Below are positions 8,965 through 18,795 of a stretch of DNA of 64,000 bases, one piece after another. The stretch is from Gammaproteobacteria bacterium. GTDB taxonomy: Bacteria; Pseudomonadota; Gammaproteobacteria; Steroidobacterales; Foliamicaceae. Below the pieces are notes generated by a model. That model was not told where the DNA came from. It did no database searches and saw only the letters and a program-made list of their open reading frames with translations. The stretch spans positions 21,661 to 85,660 of the forward strand of contig VXSK01000003.1 in assembly GCA_009838035.1 (NCBI GenBank). Direction: 5' to 3'. Both the position numbers and the translations under genes were made by a program. How positions within the stretch are numbered: the first letter of the stretch is position 1; each line of letters opens with the position of its first letter.

Positions 8965-9796
8965 CGGCAGTACTCAGCAATTCCCGGGCGTCGGCTTTGG
9001 CAAGATTGTTGAAAAGCGTAAGACCCGGCTGTTCGGCGGGAGCCTCGAGCACCTCTTCAAGCAGCCTGTCATGCAGTTCGCGATCATAGAGCAAGCGGGC
9101 GCAGTTTCTCGCATATTCCACCAGCACGCTCAGGTCCTTGCGTTCCGTCAAGCGCAGCGCCTCGTCGAAATTCCGTATGCCCGCTTCCGGTTCGCCGCCC
9201 AGCGAAGCCGGCCGCAGGCATTGCAGGACGCCCATGTACATGTGCGCGCGCCCGCGAATGTCGGCCGGCGCAACATCCAGCAGCCGGTTCAGCGCCACCT
9301 GCAGCCGCGGAAGCCGGGCCAGCGCCTCGTAGTCGCCGCGGGCCTGGACCCACGAGAGGTACCCGATCAGGTAGTCATAGAGGGCCTGCGCCTTCGCGGC
9401 GGGATACGCGCCGATCCGCGCCTCGTATTCCTCGAAACCCAGTTCCTGCACGCCGCAACCCGCCCTGTGGGCCGCGCACAGGGCCCTGCGACCGTAACCG
9501 TAGGCTCGCTCGGTCAGCTTGTGGGCACGTTCGGGATCGTTGACGAATACCACGCCGTAGGCGGCGTACAACTGCGCGGCGGACCCCAGGACCGCGGGGC
9601 CGGCATCGTCGCCGGCCAGACTGTCGATCAGGATGAGCAGCGTGGGAGTAGCCTCGCGAACGAGTTCGGGGTCGTCGTGACCGAGAACGGCGTCACCGAG
9701 TTGTTCGGTCAGGCCGCTGGTGGCGGATTGAATCAGCGATCCGCAGCCGGAAAGGCCTATCGCAACAACAGCAAGGGCCAGGCCCTTAAGCCTCAT
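8951..9796 (-). CDS. tatT: TRAP transporter T-component lipoprotein (TatT family)
   Basis: 281 residues. A lipobox LSGC places the lipidated cysteine at residue 18. The rest is helical with TPR-like pairs ([28 protein letters not shown]...GIRNFDEAL), matching TatT (Treponema Tp0956), a periplasmic lipoprotein that trimerises and binds the partner DctP. Gene order tatT-dctP-dctQ-dctM supports the call. Notably, its ATG overlaps the rplS stop (ATGA, 9793-9796), so this transporter is translationally attached to a ribosomal protein operon. Family level confidence is good; ligand unknown. Confidence 0.82.
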   Translation of the reverse strand: MRLKGLALAVVAIGLSGCGSLIQSATSGLTEQLGDAVLGHDDPELVREATPTLLILIDSLAGDDAGPAVLGSAAQLYAAYGVVFVNDPERAHKLTERAYGYGRRALCAAHRAGCGVQELGFEEYEARIGAYPAAKAQALYDYLIGYLSWVQARGDYEALARLPRLQVALNRLLDVAPADIRGRAHMYMGVLQCLRPASLGGEPEAGIRNFDEALRLTERKDLSVLVEYARNCARLLYDRELHDRLLEEVLEAPAEQPGLTLFNNLAKADARELLSTADDYF

Positions 9797-10137
9797 AGCT
9801 TCTCGCGAATTCTCGCGCTCCGCCCGCGCCGCTGTCGAAGGTAGTAGAGCTTGGCGCGCCTCACGTCGCCGCGGCGCTTGACCTTGACCCCGGCGATCAT
9901 CGGGCTGTGGGTCTGAAACACCCGCTCGACCCCTTCGCCGTGCGAAATCTTGCGCACGGTAAAGGAGGAGTTGAGTCCCCGGTTGCGCTTCGCGATCACG
10001 ACGCCTTCGAATGCCTGCAATCGCTGCCGCTGCCCCTCGCGCACGCGCACCTGCACCACCACCGTGTCGCCCGGAGAAAAATCGGGCAGGTCGGTGCGGA
10101 GTTGCTCCGCTTCAAGTTGTTCAATGAGGTTGGTCAT
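9793..10137 (-). CDS. rplS: 50S ribosomal protein L19
   Basis: 114 residues from the ATG at 10137 ([12 protein letters not shown]); the longer open frame upstream has no support. L19 lies at the 30S-50S interface. Recognisable blocks are [33 protein letters not shown] and the C-terminal [18 protein letters not shown]. It overlaps the trmD stop by 17 bases and is the fourth gene of the standard rpsP-rimM-trmD-rplS operon. Confidence 0.97.
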   Translation of the reverse strand: MTNLIEQLEAEQLRTDLPDFSPGDTVVVQVRVREGQRQRLQAFEGVVIAKRNRGLNSSFTVRKISHGEGVERVFQTHSPMIAGVKVKRRGDVRRAKLYYLRQRRGRSARIREKL

Positions 10138-10894
10138 CTTTCGCGTCTCGTATTTTAATGTCGTATTCCGCCTGGAACTCCGCCAGCAGCCGGCTTTCCC
10201 GTTCATCCAGGTTCCGCCCGGAGAGCAATTCCGGCCGGCGCGCCCAGGTGCGGCCCAGCGACTGCTTCAGGCGCCACGTCCGCACCTGCTCGTGATCACC
10301 GCTCAGCAGCACCTCCGGCGCCTCGCGGCCTTCCACCACGGCGGGCCGAGTGTACTGCGGAAAATCCAGAAGGCCAACGGAAAAGGAGTCTTCCTCGGCC
10401 GAACGATCATCCCCCAGCGCCCCTGGCAACAGCCGCACCACCGCATCGATGACCGCGCAAGCGGCCAGTTCGCCGCCGCTCAGGACGAAATCGCCCAGCG
10501 ACAGCTCCTCGTCGGCTTCCAGTTCCACCACCCGTTCGTCGATCCCCTCGTAGCGCCCGGCGACCAGGACCAGGCCGGGGCCGGACGCCAGTTCCCGTGC
10601 GCGCTGCTGGGTAAAGCAGCCGCCCTGCGGAGTGAGGAAAATGACCGGCGCGCCGCCGGGCGCCTCGGCGCGGGCGGCCCTTACGGCCGCCAGCAGGGGC
10701 TCGGGGCTCAGGACCATGCCGGGACCTCCGCCGTAGGGACGGTCGTCCACGCTGCGGTGAGGCCCGGCGGCGAAGTCCCTCGGGTTCACGCACCGCAAAC
10801 TGGCCACGCCGGCTTCCAGAGCGCGGCCGCAAACGCCCCCCTTGAAGGCGTTCAGCACCATCTCCGGGTGCAGGCATACGGTAGTAATTTGCAT
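10121..10894 (-). CDS. trmD: tRNA (guanine-N1-)-methyltransferase TrmD
   Basis: 257 residues from the ATG at 10894 ([12 protein letters not shown]); a TTG 21 bases upstream is possible but the ATG gives the usual N-terminus. TrmD makes m1G37 in tRNAs to prevent frameshifting. The trefoil-knot SAM site is visible: [25 protein letters not shown] and [15 protein letters not shown] with LLPGALG. Third gene of the ribosomal operon. Confidence 0.97.
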   Translation of the reverse strand: MQITTVCLHPEMVLNAFKGGVCGRALEAGVASLRCVNPRDFAAGPHRSVDDRPYGGGPGMVLSPEPLLAAVRAARAEAPGGAPVIFLTPQGGCFTQQRARELASGPGLVLVAGRYEGIDERVVELEADEELSLGDFVLSGGELAACAVIDAVVRLLPGALGDDRSAEEDSFSVGLLDFPQYTRPAVVEGREAPEVLLSGDHEQVRTWRLKQSLGRTWARRPELLSGRNLDERESRLLAEFQAEYDIKIRDAKDDQPH

Positions 10895-10932
10895 CGGGGA
10901 CCTGCCGCGCTCCAAGGGACTGTCCGCAGACC

Positions 10933-11502
10933 CTAATCCGCCGGGTCCCAGTCCACGATCAGCTGGCGCGCCTGAAGGTCAATCTCGCGGACCCGGCTGC
11001 CCTGCACGAAGGGGATCAACCGCCTGCGTTCACCCTGCACGATCAGTACGTCATTGGCGCCGGTGGCCATCAGTCCGTGCACCCGCCCCAGAAGCCGGCC
11101 TTCCAGGTTCAGCACATCCAGGCCTTCCAGGTCGGCCCAATACCACTCATTCTCGCCGGCCGGGGGCAAATCCGCGCGATTCACGCGGATTTCCGCGCCG
11201 CGCAGCGCCTCCGCCGCATCGCGCGTTTCTACTCCGTCCAGCAGGCACTCCAGACCCCGGGGTGTGGTCCGAAAGCGCCGCAAGGTCATTTCCCTGCATT
11301 GATCGTTCACGAGCAGATTCCAGGTACGGTAATTCTCTAGTTGTTCCGGCGGATCGGCAAAGGACTTCACCCTGAGCCAGCCTTTCAGTCCCCGGGCGGC
11401 GCCCAGCCGGCCCATGGGAATCAGTTTCGCTTCCGGCGATCGGTTCTCCGGCTGGTCCGGCTCAGCCGGAGTCCTTCCCGGTCTCGGTGGCGTCTTCGCC
11501 AT
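10933..11502 (-). CDS. rimM: 16S rRNA processing / ribosome maturation factor RimM
   Basis: 189 residues from the ATG at 11502. RimM binds S19 and helps 30S head maturation. After a ~28-residue Pro/Glu-rich N-terminal extension comes [19 protein letters not shown], the RimM signature, and the PRC-barrel part with [11 protein letters not shown] and [16 protein letters not shown]. Because S16 upstream has a very long tail, the two genes overlap out of frame by 41 bases (11462-11502), which is unusually large. A GAGGA lies close before the ATG. The true start could also be the later Met near MGRLGA. Confidence 0.93.
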   Translation of the reverse strand: MAKTPPRPGRTPAEPDQPENRSPEAKLIPMGRLGAARGLKGWLRVKSFADPPEQLENYRTWNLLVNDQCREMTLRRFRTTPRGLECLLDGVETRDAAEALRGAEIRVNRADLPPAGENEWYWADLEGLDVLNLEGRLLGRVHGLMATGANDVLIVQGERRRLIPFVQGSRVREIDLQARQLIVDWDPAD

Positions 11503-12109
11503 CTTCCTCAACGCCGGCGTCTTCCGGCGCAGCCTCGTCAGGTTCTGCCTCGTCGTCCGCAGCAGCCTGTTCAGATTCGGATTCGGCTTCGCCCTCGCCT
11601 TCCGCCTCGTCCGCGGCAGCTTCTTCAGCTTCTTCAGGAGCAGCGGACTCTTCGGCGGTTACTTCGCCCGCCGCTTCCGCCTCGGCGGCAGTCTCTTCGG
11701 CTTCGCCGGCCTCAACTGCGGGTTCGGCGTCCGCCTCGGCATCCTCTTCCACGGCGGACTCTTCCGCAGGCGCCTCTTCGGCCGCAGTTTCTTCCGCCGT
11801 AGCCTCTTCCTCCGGGGCTTCCTTCGCAGCGGCTGCTTCCTCGGCCGCCTTCGCCGCCAGGTCGCCTTCCATGCGGCGCCGGCGAATCAGTTGCCGCACC
11901 CGCTCGGAGGGCTGCGCGCCCTGCCCCAGCCAGTAATCGACGCGATCCAGGGCCAGCTTCAGGGGCTGCTCGCCGCCGGTCGCGATGGGGTTGTAGAAAC
12001 CCAGCCGCTCGATGAACCGGCCGTTGCGCTTGTTGCGCCGGTCGGTAACGACGATGTGATAGAAGGGCCGCTTCTTGGCCCCATGCCGGGATAGCCGTAT
12101 GCCTACCAT
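11462..12109 (-). CDS. rpsP: 30S ribosomal protein S16 with a long acidic C-terminal tail
   Basis: 215 residues against ~80-100 in most bacteria. Residues 1-80 are normal S16 ([50 protein letters not shown]). From about residue 85 the chain is almost entirely Ala, Glu and Asp ([20 protein letters not shown] and similar), low complexity and strongly negative. Ala/Glu-rich S16 tails are known in some proteobacteria, but this one is long and its final codons overlap rimM out of frame. First gene of the operon; an extended -10 candidate lies at 12152-12160. Confidence 0.95.
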   Translation of the reverse strand: MVGIRLSRHGAKKRPFYHIVVTDRRNKRNGRFIERLGFYNPIATGGEQPLKLALDRVDYWLGQGAQPSERVRQLIRRRRMEGDLAAKAAEEAAAAKEAPEEEATAEETAAEEAPAEESAVEEDAEADAEPAVEAGEAEETAAEAEAAGEVTAEESAAPEEAEEAAADEAEGEGEAESESEQAAADDEAEPDEAAPEDAGVEEDGEDATETGKDSG

Positions 12110-12151
12110 TGAAAAGTGATCCCGCGGCCGCGCCGCTCGCTAAACCCGCGA

Positions 12152-12160
12152 ATTGTACCA
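12152..12160 (-). promoter_or_regulatory. Candidate extended -10 promoter for the rpsP operon
   Basis: On the minus strand the sequence TGGTACAAT lies 43 bases before the rpsP ATG: a TACAAT hexamer with a TGn extension. No good -35 hexamer is present at 16-18 bases. The same 13 bases (AATTGTACCAAAG on the plus strand) occur before the peroxiredoxin gene at 26027-26039, which supports a shared promoter type. Confidence 0.45.
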
Positions 12161-12198
12161 AAGATGGCGGCACAACGCCTTCCCCAGAGCGCCATCGC

Positions 12199-14244
12199 CT
12201 AACGTAGCCTTTCGACCAACACCGGCGTTTCTTGCGCGTCGAGAATGATGACCTTGGCAACTTGCTCGGAAGGAACAGGCACGCGAGTCGCCCAGGCTCC
12301 CTTCTGGCTGTGCGTGATGGCCGCCAGGCGCAGGCGTTCGCGGTATATCTCGCGGCCTGACGCGCTTTGCAGCGTGAAGAAGTAATCCCCGTCAACGGGC
12401 GGCTTGCGCGCCGGCATGGTGCTGCGATCCACGTAATCCAGCGTCCACATTCCCCACTCGTCCACGCTGCCCCCGAACGCCAGACTCGGCCCCGACGGCT
12501 CCTCCTCTTGCGCACGGCCCGGCAACACGCTGCCAACCGCTGTCTCGGCGCGATGTGCGAATGCCTCCTCGATGCGATATTCCAATGCGTTTTGGTAGTG
12601 GTAGTCGGAAATAAACCGGGGTGAACAATAGGCCATCAAATCGAAGTGTTTTTCTTCCGATTCGTCGCTGACAAACTTTTCGGCACCCGCCAGCCAGCCT
12701 CGCCGTGGGCCTAGCCCACCTTCGTCGTAGGGGTAGTCGGGATCGGTGTTCTTGATGTTGTATTCACCCAAGCAATCCCAAGGGGCGTGCAGCAGTGACA
12801 GATTGTGTCCGATCTCGTGCGCGGGTGTTGTGTTGCTGCAATCCTCGAACGGATGTTGCACCGCTACGTTGCCGGGGATCAACGCGCGGCCACAAAATCC
12901 GTCCTCCTCGGATTCGAGAAAGACGCCGTAGTAATACTCGGCGGCTTGCGCATTTCGGTTCCATTCGCGGTGCAGGAAGTCCAACACCGTTTTCGTATTT
13001 GCCGTGCGGTTGGTAAAGCGCAAGGTATTGCCAACACGAGCCTCATGCCTTCCGACGGGCAGCAAGTCGATCACGCTCTCCATGTAATCGTCTGTTTCTA
13101 TGGCAGGCGGTGCTCCGGCGTCCGTGCGAATCGGGAAGAACACGATCTTTAACGTAGGCAATTGCCTGCCGCCGCCGAAGCGCACCCATTGCGCATTGTT
13201 GTCTTCCCGCGTTTCGTCAAGGCGGTTGTCCTCGTCCACGAAGAACTGGATGCGGTGAGACGGCAGGTAATAGTCGCCGACATCGTAAACACGCTCCGTC
13301 GTCCATTCCCCGCTGCCGGTCACGGTGGTCTCTTCACGGATGCTTTCTAGCGATTCCTGCAGTACTTCTTCTTCCACGTCCTCCGCCTGCGCTCGAAGAT
13401 CAGGAACGGTGGATGTTTCGTGCGTGATGGCGACGGCTACCGCCGTTTGTCGGCCAGCGACTCCACGGACATGCTGCACGCTTCCGGTGCGCTCATTCCA
13501 CTCCCAGGTCATCACCCCCTGAAACAATTGGATGCGAGTCATGCGGGCGTCCCCTGCCTGACATCGCACATCCCAGCCCACTTCGGTCGAGACGCCATCG
13601 ACCTCCAAGACCAATTCCGCCTCGAAGCGTTCTTGGTCACGACACGAAACCTCTAACTCCGTCTCGGTCGGCTGGTCCATCTCCACGTCCCCAGAGTTTG
13701 GCGTCGCTGTCAGTTCGCTCCGATCACTGCGGATGGAGTAAGGCACTGCACCCTGTCCGTCCCAGCTCGAAGTAGCCCGCCAGCGAAAGTCGGAATCGGC
13801 GGCTTCCCTCGGATTGCCCTTCGCCAAGGCCGGGGCGCGCTCGATGTCCACGGTTACAGGCGGGCGCTCACACTCGATGTCAACGCTCACCGTCTGAGTG
13901 TTGCTGCCAGCGGTTACCGTGATCGTGGCCGTGCGTGTTTCCGGCGCTGAGCAGTTAAGCTCTACGGTGATTTCCGAGCCAGCAGCGGCGGCCGTGCCGC
14001 TGGTCGGCGAAACAGAGAGCAGGTCGGTGTCGGAACTCACCCGGTAGCTGAGCGTGCCGCCCGTGGCGCGAACGCTAAACGCCTCGTGCACCGCGTCCCC
14101 TCCCAAGGTCGCCGTAAGAGACAGGCTGCTTGGAGATATGCTGAGGGATGGTGTGGGTGGGCCGCTTCCATTGCCGCCACCGCCACCACAGCCGCACAAG
14201 AGCCAACACGCGCTGGCGACGTAAAGTGTGGTGGACTTCAACAA
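12199..14244 (-). CDS. Secreted metzincin-like metallopeptidase lipoprotein
   Basis: 681 residues, TTG start at 14244 with GGAG 8 bases before it. The signal ends in LLCGC followed by a glycine run, giving a probable lipid anchor. Residues ~30-130 form one or two Ig-like (BACON-type) domains rich in Ser/Thr; a CARDB-like segment (DETREDNNAQWV) follows. The catalytic part has HEIGHNLSLLH at 476-486 (Zn ligands His476, His480, His486; Glu477 catalytic) and a Met-turn LMAYCSPRFISDY (Met537). The glycine usual in HExxHxxGxxH is Ser here. Base composition and codon choice are visibly less GC-rich than the neighbours, suggesting transfer. Target unknown. Confidence 0.78.
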   Translation of the reverse strand: MLKSTTLYVASACWLLCGCGGGGGNGSGPPTPSLSISPSSLSLTATLGGDAVHEAFSVRATGGTLSYRVSSDTDLLSVSPTSGTAAAAGSEITVELNCSAPETRTATITVTAGSNTQTVSVDIECERPPVTVDIERAPALAKGNPREAADSDFRWRATSSWDGQGAVPYSIRSDRSELTATPNSGDVEMDQPTETELEVSCRDQERFEAELVLEVDGVSTEVGWDVRCQAGDARMTRIQLFQGVMTWEWNERTGSVQHVRGVAGRQTAVAVAITHETSTVPDLRAQAEDVEEEVLQESLESIREETTVTGSGEWTTERVYDVGDYYLPSHRIQFFVDEDNRLDETREDNNAQWVRFGGGRQLPTLKIVFFPIRTDAGAPPAIETDDYMESVIDLLPVGRHEARVGNTLRFTNRTANTKTVLDFLHREWNRNAQAAEYYYGVFLESEEDGFCGRALIPGNVAVQHPFEDCSNTTPAHEIGHNLSLLHAPWDCLGEYNIKNTDPDYPYDEGGLGPRRGWLAGAEKFVSDESEEKHFDLMAYCSPRFISDYHYQNALEYRIEEAFAHRAETAVGSVLPGRAQEEEPSGPSLAFGGSVDEWGMWTLDYVDRSTMPARKPPVDGDYFFTLQSASGREIYRERLRLAAITHSQKGAWATRVPVPSEQVAKVIILDAQETPVLVERLR

Positions 14245-14275
14245 AGGTTTTTCTCCAATTTAGCCTGATCCCGGT

Positions 14276-17200
14276 TTAGGCACGGCCCAGGCGCGGACTG
14301 AGGCGGGCCGTATGCGGCGCCGCGACCTGCGAGGAAGCCAGGGCGCCCAGCAGGTCGGAAAGGTCCTCCATGCGCCGTGACACCAGGTGGATGACGTCGT
14401 TTTCCCGCTGCACTTCGCCGCGCACGCCCAGCAGGATGGACGACATCAGCGTATCACGATTGCATTCGAAAACATCGCGCCAGACCACCACGTTCACGAC
14501 GCCGGTTTCGTCTTCCAGGGTGAGAAACACGACGCCTTCGGCGCTTTGGGGCGCCTGCCGGACCAGGACCAGGCCGGCCGCCGCGCACAGGTCGCCGTGG
14601 CCCGCTTCGGCCACCATCGCCGCGGTCCCGTACCCCAGTTCTCCCAGTTGCCCCCGGGCAAAGGCCAGCGGGTGGCCCTTGAGACTCAGGCCCAGCGCAC
14701 CGTAGTCGCGCAGCACCCGCTCGCCGGGCGGCTCGATCGGAAGTCGCGCGGACTCCTCGTCCGGCAACTCGTCAAGGCCGGCGGCGGAAAACAGCGGCAA
14801 TGGCCTGCCGACCGGCAGCCTTTCCACCTCCCACAAGGCGCGCCGTCCAGTCAATTCCATGGAAGAGAAGGCATCGGCGCGCGCCAGGCAGCGCAGCGCG
14901 CCCTTGTCCAGGACCGCCCGCCGCCTGAGTGAAGGAATGTCCGAGTAGCCGCTTCCCCTCTCCGCCACCAGGCGCTCCGCCGCCGCGGCGCCCAGGCCCC
15001 GCACCTGCCGCAGACCCAGCCTCAGGGCAGGCCGCCCGCCGCCGTCCGTTGTCAGCGTGCACTCCACGTCGCTCGAATTGACGTCCACCGGCAGGACGTT
15101 CACGCCATGTTCGCGAGCATCGCGCACGATCTGGGCGGGTGCGTAAAAGCCCATCGGCTGGCTGTTGAGCAATGCGCAGGCGAACACCTCCGGATAGTGG
15201 CGCTTGAACCACGCCGAGGCGTACACGAGGATCGCAAACGAGGCCGCGTGGCTTTCGGGAAACCCGTACTCGCCGAAGCCCTCGATCTGGCTGAAGCAGC
15301 GTTCGGCAAATTCCAGGGAATAGCCGCGGCCCGTCATTCCGGCAACTAATCTCTCGCGAAACGCCTTTACCGTTCCGGTGTTGCGGAACGTGGCCATGGA
15401 GCGGCGCAGGGCGTCCGCCTGCGCCGGACTGAAACCGGCGGCGACCACCGCGATCCGCATCGCCTGTTCCTGGAACAGCGGCACGCCCAGCGTGTTGGCC
15501 AGGACCCTGCGAAGTTCCTCCGACGGATATTCCACCGGCTCCTTGCCGTGCCTGCGGCGCAGATACGGGTGAACCATGTCGCCCTGTATCGGGCCGGGGC
15601 GAACGATGGCCACCTCGATGACCAGGTCGTAGAAGCAGTGCGGCCGCATGCGCGGAAGAAAGTTCATCTGCGCCCGGCTCTCCACCTGAAACACGCCCAC
15701 GGCGTCGGCGCGGCAGAGCATGTCGTACACCTCGGGATCTTCGGCCGGTATGGACGCCAGCGTCAAAGGCCGGTCATGGTGCCGCGCGAGCAGGTCGATG
15801 CACTTCCTGAGACAGGTGAGCATGCCCAGGGCCAGCACGTCCACCTTGAGCATGCCCAGGTCGTCGAGATCGTTCTTGTCCCACTCGATCATGGTTCGAT
15901 CGGCCATCGCGGCGTTGCCTATGGGGACTGCCTCGTCCAGCCGCCCGCTGGTCATGATCATTCCGCCGGGGTGCTGGGACAGATGACGCGGGAACCCGAC
16001 CAGCTCCGCGGCCAAGGCCAGGGCCGCCTTCAGCCGCGGGTGTTCCGGATCCAGGCCCAGGGCCCTGAGGCGCGCCTCGTCGGGCCAGCCGCCGGCGCCC
16101 CAGATCCGGCCGGCCAGGGCATCCAGCGTCGCATGCGGCAATCCCAGCGCCTTGCCGGTCTCGCGCAGCGCGCTGCGCGGCCGATAGTGAATGACCGTGG
16201 CGGTCATCCCCGCGCGCTCCCGGCCGTAGCGCCGATACACGTATTGAATGACCTCTTCGCGCCGCTCGTGCTCGAAGTCCACATCGATGTCCGGCGGCTC
16301 GCCACGGTCGCTGGAAATGAAACGCTCAAACAGAAGATCGATCTTCTCGGGATCCACCGCGGTAATGCCCAGGCAGAAGCACACGGCGGAATTGGCCGCG
16401 CTGCCGCGGCCCTGGCAGAGAATGCCCTCTTTTCGGGCATGCCGGACCAGGTCGTAGATGGTCAGGAAATACGGGGCGTAATCCAGTTCGGCGATCAGCT
16501 TCAGTTCGCGCGAAACCATCTCCCGGACCCGCGGAGGAATCCCTTCCGGGTAGCGCTCGGCCGCCGACTCCCAGGTCAGGCGCTCCAGCCATTCCTGGCG
16601 CGAATAACCTTCGAGGACCTGCTCTTCGGGGTACTCGTAGCGCAGTTCGTCCAGGCTGAAGCGCAAGCCTTCCGCGATTTCCAGGCTGCGTTCCACGGCG
16701 TGTTCGCAGCCTTCGTAGAGGTTCAGCATTTCCTCCGCGCTTCGCAAATGGCGTTCGGCATTGGCTTCGAGCCGGAACCCCGCGGTATCGATGGTCACGC
16801 CCTCGCGCACGCAAGCCAGCACGTCGGCCAGCGGTTTGCGGTCCGGCACGTGCATCCAGGCGTCCGCCACGGCGACCAGCGGAATCGACCATTGCCCGGC
16901 GATGGCCTCAAGCCGCTTGAGCCGGCCTGCGTCCCGGCCGTCGAAGCAAAGCGGCGCGGCCAGGCCCACCCGCCCGGCGCCCGCGTTGGTCAGGCGGGAC
17001 AGGCCGGGAATGTCATTCGGATCGCGCGGCGGAACCACCAGCAAGAGCTGGCCGGCGGCATGCGCGCACAGTTCCGTGAGGCTGAAATCGCATTCGCCCT
17101 TCGCCGCGCGGCGCTTGCCGAGGGTAAGCAGCCGGCACAGCCGTCCCCAGGCCGCGCGGTCGCCGGGATAGCAGAGAACGTCCGGGCCGTCGCGGGGCTG

Positions 17201-17407
17201 AAGACGCGCCCCGGGCAGGAAGCGGATACCCGCTTCGCGGGCCGCAACGTGGGCCCGAACCACGCCCGCGACGCTGTTGCAATCCGCCAGCCCGATCGCC
17301 GCAAGGCCCAGTTCGGCGGCCCGGGCGACCATTTCCGCCGGGTGTGAGGCGCCGCGAAGAAAAGAGTAGTTGCTTGCCGCCGCCAGTTCGACGTAGGACG
17401 GCTTCAT
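14276..17407 (-). CDS. dnaE2: Error-prone DNA polymerase III alpha subunit DnaE2 (ImuC)
   Basis: 1043 residues, the DnaE2 length (DnaE1 is ~1160). It is the catalytic polymerase of the ImuA-ImuB-DnaE2 mutasome for translesion synthesis. Seen: PHP domain at the start (YVELAAASNYSFLRGASHP), polymerase aspartates in PPDIDVDFEHERREEV and the later DDLGMLKVDVLALGML, then the fingers, helix-hairpin-helix and OB regions with LEDETGVVNVVVW. The C-terminus is short, as in DnaE2. It starts 12 bases after imuB, so one operon. Confidence 0.96.
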   Translation of the reverse strand: MKPSYVELAAASNYSFLRGASHPAEMVARAAELGLAAIGLADCNSVAGVVRAHVAAREAGIRFLPGARLQPRDGPDVLCYPGDRAAWGRLCRLLTLGKRRAAKGECDFSLTELCAHAAGQLLLVVPPRDPNDIPGLSRLTNAGAGRVGLAAPLCFDGRDAGRLKRLEAIAGQWSIPLVAVADAWMHVPDRKPLADVLACVREGVTIDTAGFRLEANAERHLRSAEEMLNLYEGCEHAVERSLEIAEGLRFSLDELRYEYPEEQVLEGYSRQEWLERLTWESAAERYPEGIPPRVREMVSRELKLIAELDYAPYFLTIYDLVRHARKEGILCQGRGSAANSAVCFCLGITAVDPEKIDLLFERFISSDRGEPPDIDVDFEHERREEVIQYVYRRYGRERAGMTATVIHYRPRSALRETGKALGLPHATLDALAGRIWGAGGWPDEARLRALGLDPEHPRLKAALALAAELVGFPRHLSQHPGGMIMTSGRLDEAVPIGNAAMADRTMIEWDKNDLDDLGMLKVDVLALGMLTCLRKCIDLLARHHDRPLTLASIPAEDPEVYDMLCRADAVGVFQVESRAQMNFLPRMRPHCFYDLVIEVAIVRPGPIQGDMVHPYLRRRHGKEPVEYPSEELRRVLANTLGVPLFQEQAMRIAVVAAGFSPAQADALRRSMATFRNTGTVKAFRERLVAGMTGRGYSLEFAERCFSQIEGFGEYGFPESHAASFAILVYASAWFKRHYPEVFACALLNSQPMGFYAPAQIVRDAREHGVNVLPVDVNSSDVECTLTTDGGGRPALRLGLRQVRGLGAAAAERLVAERGSGYSDIPSLRRRAVLDKGALRCLARADAFSSMELTGRRALWEVERLPVGRPLPLFSAAGLDELPDEESARLPIEPPGERVLRDYGALGLSLKGHPLAFARGQLGELGYGTAAMVAEAGHGDLCAAAGLVLVRQAPQSAEGVVFLTLEDETGVVNVVVWRDVFECNRDTLMSSILLGVRGEVQRENDVIHLVSRRMEDLSDLLGALASSQVAAPHTARLSPRLGRA

Positions 17408-17418
17408 GGGTCAGCGGG

Positions 17419-18795
17419 TCAGGCGGCCAGCGCCTGGACGTACCATCGGGAGGCCTCATCGGCGGGCGGCTGTCTGAGGAACAGGCACAGGGAGCGCCCC
17501 TGCTCATCCTCCACCAGCCAGTATTCGCGGCCGCCGCGTTCCTCGCTGCGCCACCACTCCGCCAGCACGCGCCCGGGACCTTGCGCACGCCGCAGCGACA
17601 GCCGCTTGCGGCGCCAGCGTATCCAGGCCGGCGGGCCGCCGGCCGCCGCAGCGGCAGCCTCCACGGGCTCGGCCTGCTCCAGCAACAGCAGCGGGGCGCG
17701 CAGGGCTTCGTGCGGCGCCTCGAATCGATGCTCCGGCGGCGGGCTGTCCAGCGCGGAGACAAAACGCCAGCGCCGCTCGGGAAGATAACTGTCTTCCGGC
17801 GTCGGGATGCGCACGGCATCGGCGCCCAGGCGGCTGCAAAGCCGGTCCACCAGGCGCGCGAAATCGCCCTTGAGGTTGCCCGCGGAGGCTCCGGAAAGCC
17901 AGTCCGCCTGTTCGGCCATCACGTCTTCGGTGTCGCGGGCAACCAGGCTGACCGCGTCGTAGCCCACTCCGCGCTCCCTGCCCGGCGCGCCCGCCTGCAG
18001 TTTTTCGTCCAGAAGTTCGGCCAGCTGCGGCGCCGGCTGAATGAGCCGGGCCGTGCGCAGGCCGTACGCCGCGCATTTGCCGTCCGAGCGGTGCAGGCGC
18101 AGTTCGAAACGCCGCGAACCCATGCCCGCCGCGGCCAGCTGATCGCAAAGCCGAACGGCCAGTTCGGCAACCGCCGCGGCAATCGCCTGCCGCAGCACCA
18201 CGGGACTTTCAAATTCCATCCGCGCCTTGAATGTCCTCGGCGGCGGCAGGTAGTCCAGGGGCTCGGGGGCCTGGCCCGCAGCCTGCTTCAGGCGCAAGGC
18301 CGTTCCGGCGCCGAACCTGGCCTGAAGGGACTCGGAAGGAATGCCGCCGAGAGCGCCGATCGTGTCCAGTCCCAGTTCCCGCAACAAGCCGCAATCCTCG
18401 GGGTCCAGCCGCAGCGCTTCGACCGGCCATGCGGTCATGGGCTCAAGACCGCTGCCCGGCGCAAGAATGGTCACGGGCTTCGAAGCGGCCCGGGTTCCGG
18501 CCCAGGCGGCGCCGGGCGTGTCCGCCAGGCAGATACGTCCCGTTTCACCCCGGTCCTCAAGCTCGGCCAGAACCTTGCGAAGCAGCCGGCGTTCTCCGCC
18601 GAACAGGCCGATGGAGCCGGAAACGTCCAGGAACAGGCTGTCGCCGGGCGCCAGCGCGATCCTTGGGGTGAAACGCCAGCAGGCATGCGCCAGGCGCGCC
18701 AGGCGTTCCGCGAGCAATCGCTGCGCGGACTCAGCCGGCGGCCCGGACGGGGTTCGCTCGTGCAGGCGATGCAGCCAGACGCAGGCGATTCTCAT
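17419..18795 (-). CDS. imuB: ImuB, Y-family polymerase-like mutasome adaptor
   Basis: 458 residues from the ATG at 18795 (MRIACVWLHRLH). ImuB is a catalytically dead Y-family polymerase that links DnaE2 and ImuA to the beta clamp. The Y-family fold is recognisable (LFLDVSGSIGLFGGERRLL; RFGAGTALRLKQAAGQAPEPL), but the first catalytic motif (normally a D-x-D near the N-terminus) reads ACVWLHRL with no acid, as expected for ImuB. The gene overlaps imuA by 65 bases and precedes dnaE2. Confidence 0.93.
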   Translation of the reverse strand: MRIACVWLHRLHERTPSGPPAESAQRLLAERLARLAHACWRFTPRIALAPGDSLFLDVSGSIGLFGGERRLLRKVLAELEDRGETGRICLADTPGAAWAGTRAASKPVTILAPGSGLEPMTAWPVEALRLDPEDCGLLRELGLDTIGALGGIPSESLQARFGAGTALRLKQAAGQAPEPLDYLPPPRTFKARMEFESPVVLRQAIAAAVAELAVRLCDQLAAAGMGSRRFELRLHRSDGKCAAYGLRTARLIQPAPQLAELLDEKLQAGAPGRERGVGYDAVSLVARDTEDVMAEQADWLSGASAGNLKGDFARLVDRLCSRLGADAVRIPTPEDSYLPERRWRFVSALDSPPPEHRFEAPHEALRAPLLLLEQAEPVEAAAAAAGGPPAWIRWRRKRLSLRRAQGPGRVLAEWWRSEERGGREYWLVEDEQGRSLCLFLRQPPADEASRWYVQALAA

